Assembly: GCA_902633965.1 (NCBI GenBank)
Contig: CACPID010000001.1
Location: forward strand, 135,814 to 199,813
DNA: 64,000 nt
Direction: 5' to 3'
Origin: an uncultured Pelagibacteraceae bacterium
Lineage (GTDB): Bacteria > Pseudomonadota > Alphaproteobacteria > Pelagibacterales > Pelagibacteraceae
Below the pieces are notes generated by a model, which made no database searches, was not told where the DNA came from, and was given only the letters and a program-made list of their open reading frames with translations. Each line of letters opens with the position of its first letter. Positions within the stretch are counted from its first letter, which is position 1. Below are positions 37,323 to 44,244 of the stretch, one piece after another. The position numbers and the translations under genes are program-made.

Positions 37323-38820
37323 TACAAAACAACAATCTTCATCAAAACATTTAAAATTAGCCATTATTGATATTGGCTCAAATTCTATAAGAATGCTGAT
37401 TTATGATGATTTTAGTTCAACAAGAGTTCCGACATTTAATGAAAAAGCAGTATGTGAACTAGGAAAAAATTTAGATAAATCAAGAAAGCTTCATAAATCT
37501 GGATCAGAATATGCATTAAAAGTTTTAAAAAGATTTTCAGAAATTTTAAATGTATCAAGGATCACAAATTTGAAAATAATTGCAACTGCTGTTTTGCGAG
37601 AGGCTACAGATGCAAAACAATTTATCAGCGAAGTAGAAACCCTTTTTAAAACAAAAATTGATATTCTGAGTGGTGAAGAAGAAGCAAATTGTTCTGCTGA
37701 AGGTGTAAAAATTGGATTTGATAATGTCGATGGTTTGGTAGCAGATCTTGGTGGAGGAAGTTTAGAATTAGCTAGAGTTGAAAATAATGTTGTTACGAAC
37801 AAAACCTCTTTGCCAATTGGTGTTCTTAGATTAATAAATAATCCAATTGTTAAAAAAAGAAATTTACCAAAGTATGTAAAAAAATTATTAAGAGAGGAAA
37901 AATGGTTATCTAAAAAAAAATTTAATAATTTATATTTAGTGGGAGGAACTTGGAGATCTTTATTTAAATTACATCTTTTCCAAAATAATCACCCTGTTCA
38001 TATTATTCATCAATATTCTATAGATAAATCAACGTTGTCTAAATTTGTTGAAAAAGTTTCATCATTTAATAAATCAAAACTTAAAACTGTGGAATATATT
38101 TCAAAATCAAGAACACAATTTTTACCGTATAGTTCTATTATTTTAGATGAGATAATGAGTATAACAAATCCAAAAAAAATAATTTGTTCAATTAGCGGTT
38201 TGAGGGAAGGTTCTTTATCAATTGATCATTTTAAAAATACAAAAGAGTCAGAAATTTTTACTAAATCAATTGAGTATATTGCATTAAAAAGAGGGGATTT
38301 AGGATCTACCTACCAAAAATATTTTAAATTTATACTCCCTGTTTTTGATGGAAATGAACACTATAACAAAAAATTATTACATCTAGCTTGTGTTTTAAGT
38401 CATATGGATTGGGGTCTTGGTGCATTTCAAAAAGCAGAACTGGTGTTTCAAGAAACTCTTAACACACCTCTATTAAGACTTACACATAAAGAAAGGATAC
38501 AATTAGCTCTCTCTTGTTATTGGAGATACTGTAGTATTAAATATAATCCAAAATTTGAATATCTTACTTTTTTAAATAATAACGAAATATTTTCAAGTAA
38601 ACAGGTTGGTGCTGCTTTGAGATTCTCACAATCTTTAACATCTATATCAACAATTTTTCTTGAGGAATTTAAATTGTATAAAAGAGGTAACTCAATATTT
38701 TTAAAAATTCCATCTGAACATCAAGAAATTATTTCTAAACAGGTAACAAAAAGATTTAAGGCTCTTGCTAGAGAATTATTTTTAGAACCAAGAGTTATTC
38801 ATTCAAATAATTCGAAATGA
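37309..38820 (+). CDS. ppx: Exopolyphosphatase / Ppx-GppA phosphatase
   Basis: 503 aa member of the Ppx/GppA actin-like superfamily. Visible phosphate-binding motifs are IIDIGSNSIRMLIYDD (about residues 18-33) and ADLGGGSLELARV (about 145-157); the C-terminal half (from about 310) resembles the HD-like helical domain of Ppx. The start is a GTG codon inside the ppk 3' end; no better start precedes the conserved DIGSNS region. Releases phosphate from polyphosphate or, if GppA-like, hydrolyses pppGpp. Coupling to ppk favours polyphosphate turnover. Confidence 0.93.
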   Translation: MEVINTKQQSSSKHLKLAIIDIGSNSIRMLIYDDFSSTRVPTFNEKAVCELGKNLDKSRKLHKSGSEYALKVLKRFSEILNVSRITNLKIIATAVLREATDAKQFISEVETLFKTKIDILSGEEEANCSAEGVKIGFDNVDGLVADLGGGSLELARVENNVVTNKTSLPIGVLRLINNPIVKKRNLPKYVKKLLREEKWLSKKKFNNLYLVGGTWRSLFKLHLFQNNHPVHIIHQYSIDKSTLSKFVEKVSSFNKSKLKTVEYISKSRTQFLPYSSIILDEIMSITNPKKIICSISGLREGSLSIDHFKNTKESEIFTKSIEYIALKRGDLGSTYQKYFKFILPVFDGNEHYNKKLLHLACVLSHMDWGLGAFQKAELVFQETLNTPLLRLTHKERIQLALSCYWRYCSIKYNPKFEYLTFLNNNEIFSSKQVGAALRFSQSLTSISTIFLEEFKLYKRGNSIFLKIPSEHQEIISKQVTKRFKALARELFLEPRVIHSNNSK

Positions 38821-38834
38821 ATTTATTAATTAAA

Positions 38835-38874
38835 TTGTAATAACAGGTAAATATTTTTGTAACAAAAGTATCTT
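38835..38874 (+). promoter_or_regulatory. Pho-box-like repeat array after ppx
   Basis: TTGTAAT, GGTAAAT, TTGTAAC and the weaker GTATCTT follow each other with exact 4 nt spacers (AACA, ATTT, AAAA), the same 11 nt period as the pstS site. It starts 14 nt after the ppx stop and points right, yet no plus-strand protein gene follows for several kb. The match in the second and fourth units is weak. It may drive an untranslated RNA. Confidence 0.45.
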
Positions 38875-38998
38875 AAGATTTGATTACAAAATTATTCTTT
38901 AATTTATATTTATTCTTCCTCTAAAGATTTAATTTTGTTAACTTCCTTCTTTCTTCCTTGTCTAAGTCGATGGGGAAGAAAGACCCTTATACGAATTA
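38875..38998. other. Non-coding stretch with a 9 bp hairpin
   Basis: Between ppx and a minus-strand small ORF. CTTTCTTCC (38949-38957) and GGAAGAAAG (38974-38982) form a perfect 9 bp stem with a 16 nt loop. Neither strand has a T tract next to the stem, so it is not a standard intrinsic terminator. It may be a structured RNA, or the 3' structure of one of the converging transcripts. No convincing ORF is seen here; a ten-codon ATG frame at 38970 has no ribosome binding site. Confidence 0.4.
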
Positions 38999-39208
38999 TT
39001 AATTATTTAAAGATGCAGTGCTTTCACCAGCTTGTTTTTTTGCTATTTTTTGTGCTTTTTTTTCTGCAACCTTTTTTTCTAAATCAGCAATTTTAACATT
39101 AATATTAGATAGTTTTTTTTCTTTAGCAGTTATTTTGTTTTTCAATCTATCTATTGTTTTTAAAATCTTCAGTCTTTTCTTTTCACTTTTTTTCAATTTT
39201 TTTTTCAT
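38999..39208 (-). CDS. Small Lys-rich coiled-coil protein, unknown function
   Basis: 69 aa, highly basic and rich in Lys, with heptad-like Leu/Ile spacing from about residue 14 to 52, predicting a soluble coiled coil; the tail (GESTASLNN) is polar. No family is recognised. A strong AGGGGG site lies 6-11 nt before the ATG, which supports real translation despite the low-complexity composition. It lies 84 nt downstream of the NUDIX gene on the same strand and could be the last gene of the arsC-aquaporin-NUDIX operon or have its own promoter. A nucleic-acid-binding role is only a guess from charge. Confidence 0.6.
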   Translation of the reverse strand: MKKKLKKSEKKRLKILKTIDRLKNKITAKEKKLSNINVKIADLEKKVAEKKAQKIAKKQAGESTASLNN

Positions 39209-39292
39209 TACGACCCCCTTTTAAAATTTAATTTTAAATTATTTAAACATAAAATTTATAAATCTAAAAGTTATTTTAATACAACTTAAAGT

Positions 39293-39784
39293 TTAAAAAT
39301 TTTTATGATTTCTGATTAAATATAAAAACATTGCTATATGAGAACTGTTATTAAACCTCTGTGTTAATATTAATTTAAATATATCATTTTGACTTAACAG
39401 ATGAACTTTAATCCCTTTTTCTGGTTTTGAAATTTTAATCAAGTTTTTTGTATAATAACCTGTAATTTTAGTAGTTAATCTTCCAGGCTCAGTACAAAAT
39501 GCTATTATTTTAATCAATTTTGATCTTGATTTGTATCCTGTTTCTTCAGTTAATTCTTTTTGAGCTGATCGCAAGGTTGTTTCATTTTTTTCTACTATAC
39601 CGGAAGGAAACTCATAATTAATTTTATTAATCGGAACTCTTTTTTGAGAAACTACTATATATTTGTTTTTTATCTTTGCTATTACTAATGAAAGATTAGA
39701 AGTTTTAAAATAATGATAAAATTCTTTTTTCTTAAATTTTTTGTTAATTAAACTTATTTGATTGGTAAGCTTTATGTCTTTCAA
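39293..39784 (-). CDS. NUDIX hydrolase
   Basis: 163 aa protein with a good NUDIX box from Gly62 to Tyr84 (GIVEKNE...KELTEETGY). The preceding FPSG and the EPG segment after the box resemble ADP-ribose pyrophosphatases (NudF type). Such enzymes cleave nucleoside diphosphates linked to another group; the substrate is not determinable here. Its start overlaps the aquaporin stop by 4 nt, so it belongs to the same operon as arsC and the aquaporin. Confidence 0.88.
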   Translation of the reverse strand: MKDIKLTNQISLINKKFKKKEFYHYFKTSNLSLVIAKIKNKYIVVSQKRVPINKINYEFPSGIVEKNETTLRSAQKELTEETGYKSRSKLIKIIAFCTEPGRLTTKITGYYTKNLIKISKPEKGIKVHLLSQNDIFKLILTQRFNNSSHIAMFLYLIRNHKNF

Positions 39785-40440
39785 TTTTTCTCTAAAAATA
39801 ACTTTTTAACAATAAATACAGCAATTAACATTCCGATAAGTTCAGCTAAAATATAATAAGGAGTGTTTAGATAACTAATACCTGTAAAAGACTCTGTAAA
39901 TGTTCTAGCAATTGCAACAGCTGGATTTGCAAAAGAAGTTGAAGAAGTAAACCAATAACCTGCAGTAATATAAAGCCCAACACTAGCTGCAACAGCAATT
40001 TTACCTGACTTCATCGAACCAAAAATTATTATTATAAGCCCTAATGTTGCTATTACCTCAGATGTGAATATGTAAATCCCATCTCTTGACTTAGTAGATA
40101 ATTCATAAATTTCATGTTCAAAAAAGAAATTAGCTAAACCAACACCAATCAAGCAACCAACCAATTGAGCAATAATATAGTAGGCTAATAGTTTCCTTTT
40201 TAATTTGCCTGTTATTGCCATTGCGATGCTTACAAATGGATTAAAGTGAGCTCCTGATACATCAGCAAAAACAGTAATAAGCACAAATAAACCTGCACCT
40301 GTTGCTATTGTGTTTGCAATTAACATCACCGCAACGTCATTGGTTAAGTTTTCAGCCATTAAACCGGAACCAACAATAATCATTACCAAAAAACAACTGC
40401 CTAATAGTTCAGCAAGAAAATAACGATTTTTATTTTTCAT
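39781..40440 (-). CDS. MIP-family aquaporin/aquaglyceroporin
   Basis: 219 aa membrane channel with six hydrophobic helices. The two half-helix motifs are NPF in SGAHFNPFVSIAM (about residue 67) in place of the canonical NPA, and a canonical NPA in SFANPAVAIARTF with the selectivity Arg seven residues later. Overlap of 11 nt with arsC, as in the Sinorhizobium meliloti ars operon where the aquaglyceroporin AqpS replaces an arsenite pump, suggests it lets arsenite made by ArsC leave the cell. A general water or glycerol channel is the alternative. Confidence 0.9.
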   Translation of the reverse strand: MKNKNRYFLAELLGSCFLVMIIVGSGLMAENLTNDVAVMLIANTIATGAGLFVLITVFADVSGAHFNPFVSIAMAITGKLKRKLLAYYIIAQLVGCLIGVGLANFFFEHEIYELSTKSRDGIYIFTSEVIATLGLIIIIFGSMKSGKIAVAASVGLYITAGYWFTSSTSFANPAVAIARTFTESFTGISYLNTPYYILAELIGMLIAVFIVKKLFLEKN

Positions 40441-40861
40441 TTATAAGTTCCTTTATTCTTTTATGAATATTATTGTAAACTTTTTCTATTATTTCATCTT
40501 TTTTATTTAAGTCATTTGTTTCATTAAGTATTTTAACAGGATCCTCTATATCCCAATGAATTATCTTATCTTTATTTGGCCAAATGGGGCAGACTTCATT
40601 ATTGGCATTATTACAAACTGTAATAACATAATCCATTTTAATTTGACCATTAATAAACTCATTAAAATTTTTAGATCTATAATTTGAAAGATCATAATGT
40701 TTTGATGATAAATAATTCTTCACATCTTCATTTACTTTTCCTGTTGGATTACTCCCGGCACTAAAACCTTTATACAAATCGTCATACTCATTATTTATAA
40801 TACTTTCAGCAATAATACTTCTTGCTGAATTACCTGTGCATACGAACAATATATTCTTCAT
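40430..40861 (-). CDS. arsC: Arsenate reductase, low-molecular-weight phosphatase type
   Basis: 143 aa enzyme reducing arsenate to arsenite. The phosphatase-type loop is VCTGNSARS with nucleophile Cys8; two further Cys at 83 and 91 (CNNANNEVC) are the disulfide-cascade residues of the thioredoxin-linked ArsC class, and the HWDIEDP segment is characteristic. It abuts the small membrane protein gene upstream and overlaps the aquaporin gene by 11 nt. Arsenate enters cells through phosphate transporters, so its closeness to the pst-pho genes makes biological sense. Confidence 0.93.
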   Translation of the reverse strand: MKNILFVCTGNSARSIIAESIINNEYDDLYKGFSAGSNPTGKVNEDVKNYLSSKHYDLSNYRSKNFNEFINGQIKMDYVITVCNNANNEVCPIWPNKDKIIHWDIEDPVKILNETNDLNKKDEIIEKVYNNIHKRIKELINEK

Positions 40862-41083
40862 TTAAAAAATAACTTTATAAATACCAATTACAAACAATGG
40901 AATTTGTAATCCAAAGTTTGTTAAGATTGCTTTATCTTTGCTTATAAATCCTGCGATAGTCCATCCAACAACTCCCAATCCATGAAAATATATATTTAAT
41001 GGATATATATTTAAATTTGTAAGAAATATTCCCACTAAAACAAGAAACGTACTGATCCACTTTAGATATTTTTTTATAAACAT
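40862..41083 (-). CDS. Small membrane protein upstream of arsC, unknown function
   Basis: 73 aa protein with two or three hydrophobic segments (about residues 8-24, 31-47 and 53-71) joined by short loops. I do not recognise a family. An in-frame ATG exists 15 nt upstream (41098), but the Met at 41083 has an ideal AAAGGAA ribosome binding site at the right spacing, so I use it. It is contiguous with arsC (no gap), implying a shared transcript. It could be an accessory to arsenic or metal handling, or unrelated. Confidence 0.72.
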   Translation of the reverse strand: MFIKKYLKWISTFLVLVGIFLTNLNIYPLNIYFHGLGVVGWTIAGFISKDKAILTNFGLQIPLFVIGIYKVIF

Positions 41084-41141
41084 AAAATTTCCTTTCATTA
41101 TTATTATTTCAGTTATGTTAAGAATTTATTAAAATAAAGTA

Positions 41142-41543
41142 TTATCTACACTTTTTACATAATCCAAAAAACTCAAGATTGTATTTGCTATATTTCATAC
41201 CATCTTTGTCTTTGAAATTAGCTAGATATTTAGAGAGGCTTGAGCTGCTTATCTCTGTAATTTTTTCACACATTTCACATATAGAAAAAGCCGTTGCTTT
41301 TGATACCTGGCAGCTCGAATTCTGACATGCAATAAAGGCATTTCGACTTTCAATTTTGTGAATTTTTCCCATTTTAACTAATTTATCCAAAGCCCTATAA
41401 ACTTGTAGTGGCGCTTTAATACCTTTTTTTTGCACATTAAAAAGTATTGAATAAGCTTTCATTGGCTCTGGAGATTTATCAATTAAATCAAAAATAATTT
41501 GCTGATTTTTTGTCAGAGTATGTTCTTTATACATAGTTTTCAT
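41142..41543 (-). CDS. zur: Zinc uptake regulator, Fur family
   Basis: 133 aa Fur-family repressor. The N-terminal winged helix (LTKNQQIIFDLI...PLQVYRALDKLVKMGKIHKIES) is followed by a metal-binding region with CQNSSC, CEMCEK and the terminal CKKC pairs typical of Zur. It lies 15 nt downstream of znuB in the znuC-znuB-zur order, and Zur-type palindromes occur before znuC/znuA. It should repress znu genes when zinc is sufficient. A GAGGA ribosome binding site supports the start. Confidence 0.93.
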   Translation of the reverse strand: MKTMYKEHTLTKNQQIIFDLIDKSPEPMKAYSILFNVQKKGIKAPLQVYRALDKLVKMGKIHKIESRNAFIACQNSSCQVSKATAFSICEMCEKITEISSSSLSKYLANFKDKDGMKYSKYNLEFFGLCKKCR

Positions 41544-41558
41544 TTTACTGATTCCTCA

Positions 41559-42362
41559 TTAATTTTTCAATTTAATAGATTGCTTTATTTTGAATAATGA
41601 AAGTATAAATAATAATAACGCAGCGGTTATAATTGATGGACCTGAAGAAGTATTAAACTCTAAAGATGTAAACAATCCTATAATTACAGATAACAATCCA
41701 CCTACAATTGATAAAATAACCATACTTTGTGGACTTGATGATAAATTTCTAGCCATTGCAGCTGGTATAATCAGCATTCCTGTAATTAATAATAATCCAA
41801 CCATTTTAATTGAAATAGCAATAATCGCTGCCATTAAGATAGTGAAGATTGCTTTCGCTCTGTCAGGATTTAAACCTTCTGCTTCTGCTAGTTCATAATT
41901 TACTGTTGAAGCGAATAAAGGTTTCCAAATAAATTTTAGGGTTAACAAGATTAATGCTCCTCCAATCCATATGATTAATAAATCATTTACTGAAACTGCT
42001 AAAATATCTCCAAATAATAATCCCATAATATCAAACCTGATAAACGTTAAAAAACCAATAACAACAAGTCCAACTGCTAGAGATGAATGAGCTAGAAGAC
42101 CTAATAAAGCATCACCAGGTAAATTAGTTCTTTTTTGTAATTGAATTAAAATTAAAGCTATCATGGAAGAAATAACAAATACTGAAAGAGCAATATTAAA
42201 TTCCATAGTAAACGCCAATGTTACTCCTAATAAAGCAGAGTGGGCCAATGTATCACCAAAATAAGACAGCCTTCTCCAAATAACAAAACACCCAAGTGGT
42301 CCAGTAACAAAAGCAACACCTATGCCAGCTAATAAAGCTCTTATAAAAAAATCATCTAACAT
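41559..42362 (-). CDS. znuB: Zinc ABC transporter permease ZnuB
   Basis: 267 aa ABC-3 family permease with seven or eight hydrophobic helices. Conserved elements are GPLGCFVIWRRLSYFGDTLAHSALLGV near the N-terminus and the coupling region AEAEGLNPDRAK, then GLLLITGMLIIPAAMAR. It directly follows znuC with no gap and precedes zur, so znuC-znuB-zur is one minus-strand operon, divergent from znuA. Confidence 0.95.
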   Translation of the reverse strand: MLDDFFIRALLAGIGVAFVTGPLGCFVIWRRLSYFGDTLAHSALLGVTLAFTMEFNIALSVFVISSMIALILIQLQKRTNLPGDALLGLLAHSSLAVGLVVIGFLTFIRFDIMGLLFGDILAVSVNDLLIIWIGGALILLTLKFIWKPLFASTVNYELAEAEGLNPDRAKAIFTILMAAIIAISIKMVGLLLITGMLIIPAAMARNLSSSPQSMVILSIVGGLLSVIIGLFTSLEFNTSSGPSIITAALLLFILSLFKIKQSIKLKN

Positions 42363-43109
42363 TTAATTCTTTTTTATTTCTCCTTCATCAGTATGAACAT
42401 GGTCATGCCTGTGTTCGTATCTTGATAATATTTGAGAGGCTTGTTCACCAAATAAAGCTTTATACTGATTATTTTTCGCAACTTCCATAGGAGATCCCGA
42501 ACAACATACATGACCGTTTAAACAAACTACATGATCTGTAGCACTCATTACAGTATGTAAGTCATGAGAAATTAATAAGATTCCACAATTTAGTTCATCA
42601 GAAATTTTCTTTATTAGTTCGTATAAAGCAATTTCACCAGTAAAATCTACTCCTTGTACTGGTTCATCAAGCACTAACAAATCTGGTTTTTTTGATATAG
42701 CTCTTGCAAGCAACACTCTTTGGAATTCACCACCGGATAAATCACCTAGATTTTTGTTTTTAAGATGTATTACCCCAGTCAAAGATAAAGCTTCATCTAT
42801 TGTCTCATTGTTAAGTCTTTCCGTTAAAACCATAAAATCATTTACTCTAAGCGGCAATGTCCAATCAATTGAAATTTTCTGTGGAACATATCCAATTTTA
42901 TTTGTGTATTTTTCAACAGAACCATCAATCTGTTTATAAATACCTAAAGCAATTTTAGCTGTTGTACTTTTTCCTGATCCATTTGGACCTATAAGAGTAA
43001 CTATTTTACCTTTTTCAACCTGCAGTGAGACTCCTTTTACTAACCACTTATCGTTAATACTAAATCCAGCATTATTTAATTTTACTAAAATATTTTGATC
43101 TGAGCTCAT
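42363..43109 (-). CDS. znuC: Zinc ABC transporter ATP-binding protein ZnuC
   Basis: 248 aa ATPase with Walker A GPNGSGKSTT, signature LSGGEFQRVLLARAI, Walker B LLVLDEPVQGVD and switch His in LLISHDLHTVM. The YVPQKISIDWTLPL Q-loop context and the His-rich tail (EHRHDHVHTDE) match ZnuC, whose C-terminus often carries metal-binding His. Starts 70 nt from the divergent znuA, with tandem Zur-like palindromes between them. Confidence 0.95.
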   Translation of the reverse strand: MSSDQNILVKLNNAGFSINDKWLVKGVSLQVEKGKIVTLIGPNGSGKSTTAKIALGIYKQIDGSVEKYTNKIGYVPQKISIDWTLPLRVNDFMVLTERLNNETIDEALSLTGVIHLKNKNLGDLSGGEFQRVLLARAISKKPDLLVLDEPVQGVDFTGEIALYELIKKISDELNCGILLISHDLHTVMSATDHVVCLNGHVCCSGSPMEVAKNNQYKALFGEQASQILSRYEHRHDHVHTDEGEIKKN

Positions 43110-43129
43110 TTTATTTCTTGACTTGTATT

Positions 43130-43144
43130 TGTTATATTATTACA
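43130..43144. promoter_or_regulatory. Zur-box-like palindrome, imperfect copy
   Basis: TGTTATA-T-TATTACA: 15 nt with one mismatch from a perfect palindrome. It lies 18 nt (centre to centre) from the perfect copy, in the znuC-znuA divergent gap, 21 nt upstream of the znuC start. Confidence 0.65.
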
Positions 43145-43147
43145 TAG

Positions 43148-43162
43148 TGTTATATTATAACA
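43148..43162. promoter_or_regulatory. Zur-box-like palindrome, perfect copy
   Basis: TGTTATA-T-TATAACA is a perfect 15 nt palindrome matching the GTTATA-x-TATAAC core of alphaproteobacterial Zur operators. It ends 17 nt before the znuA ATG and probably overlaps the promoter, so bound Zur would block both znuA and, with the adjacent copy, znuCB-zur. Confidence 0.8.
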
Positions 43163-43179
43163 ATTAAATTATACAATAT

Positions 43180-44202
43180 ATGAAAAATATCAAAAAACTC
43201 CCATTTATCTTAACAATACTATCATTCTTAACTATTTTTGTACCAGCAAATGCTGATATTAAAGTAGTAGCAACAATAAAACCAATACATTCTCTTGCAA
43301 GTTATCTAATGGATGGTGTTGGAAAACCAGATTTAATCGTTGATGGTTATGCTTCTCCACATGGATTTGCACTAAAACCATCACACGCTAAAATGATTCA
43401 AAATGCTGATATTATTTTTTGGGTAGGTGAGGACATTGAAAGTTTTTTAGAAAAACCACTAAAAACTATTGCAAAAGAAGCTGATAAAATTGAATTAATG
43501 GAAATTAAAGGTTTAACCAAACTTAAATTTAGGGAAAGAAATATTTTTGACAGTCACGACGATCATGGACATAAAAAGGATGACCACGATGACCACGATG
43601 ATCATGCTAAAAAAGAAGATGATCACGATGACCATGGTCATGACGATGATCATAAAGAAGATGGCCACGATGATCACGGTCATGAAGGACACGCGCACGG
43701 TGAATTTGATCCACATATTTGGTTAGATCCAATGAACGCGAAAATAATTTTAAGTGAGATGGCTGAGCATTTAATTGAAAATGATAAAGAAAATGAAGCA
43801 AAGTATAAAAAAAATCTTAAGAAAGCTCACAAAGACTTAGACAACCTAACAAAAAAAGTAAAATCTGAATTAAACAAAGATTTCAAATCTATAGTTTTTC
43901 ATGATGCATACCAATATTTTGAAAAGAGATTTGGCATTAATATTCTCGGAGCATTTACTGTTAATACTGATGTAATGCCTGGTGCTGAAGCACTAGCCGA
44001 GATTAGAGAAGTAATTGAACACGATAAAGTAAGCTGTGTATTCTCGGAGCCTCAATTTAATCCAGATATTATTAAAGCTGTTGCAAAAGACACAAATATT
44101 GCAACAGGGGTTATTGATCCATTAGGAGCTACTCTTGATCCTGGTAAAGATTTATACTTCAATTTAATTGGCAATATGTCTAAATCTTTTAAAGGCTGTT
44201 AA
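43180..44202 (+). CDS. znuA: Periplasmic zinc-binding protein ZnuA
   Basis: 340 aa cluster A-I metal-binding protein with a signal peptide (about residues 1-25). Zinc ligands are His in SPHGFALKPS, in DPHIWLDP and in VFHDAYQYF, plus Asp in VIDPLGATLDPG. A His/Asp-rich loop of about 50 residues (125-174), built from HDDHGH-like units, sits between the first two ligands; this charged zinc-scavenging loop is typical of ZnuA and its DNA is a degenerate repeat. Divergent from znuC across the Zur-like palindromes. Confidence 0.96.
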   Translation: MKNIKKLPFILTILSFLTIFVPANADIKVVATIKPIHSLASYLMDGVGKPDLIVDGYASPHGFALKPSHAKMIQNADIIFWVGEDIESFLEKPLKTIAKEADKIELMEIKGLTKLKFRERNIFDSHDDHGHKKDDHDDHDDHAKKEDDHDDHGHDDDHKEDGHDDHGHEGHAHGEFDPHIWLDPMNAKIILSEMAEHLIENDKENEAKYKKNLKKAHKDLDNLTKKVKSELNKDFKSIVFHDAYQYFEKRFGINILGAFTVNTDVMPGAEALAEIREVIEHDKVSCVFSEPQFNPDIIKAVAKDTNIATGVIDPLGATLDPGKDLYFNLIGNMSKSFKGC

Positions 44203-44244
44203 TTTAAAATTGATCTTTATTAATAAATAATATCTAATAAAGGG

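Noticed and set aside
39018..39224. 68-codon hydrophobic plus-strand frame
   Set aside because: Exact antisense of the Lys-rich minus-strand ORF; its Phe-rich composition is what poly-Lys codons give on the other strand, and it has no ribosome binding site.
41106..41123. Pho-box-like TCTTAAC-ATAA-CTGAAAT on the minus strand before the arsC operon
   Set aside because: Geometry is right but the second half-site has two mismatches and it ends only 22 nt from the start codon, leaving no room for a promoter plus the ribosome binding site. Chance match is likely in this AT-rich DNA.
43513..43716. Antisense frame across the znuA His/Asp loop
   Set aside because: A repeat-derived shadow (Ile/Val-rich) of the GATGACCAC tract with no start signal; znuA is unambiguous.
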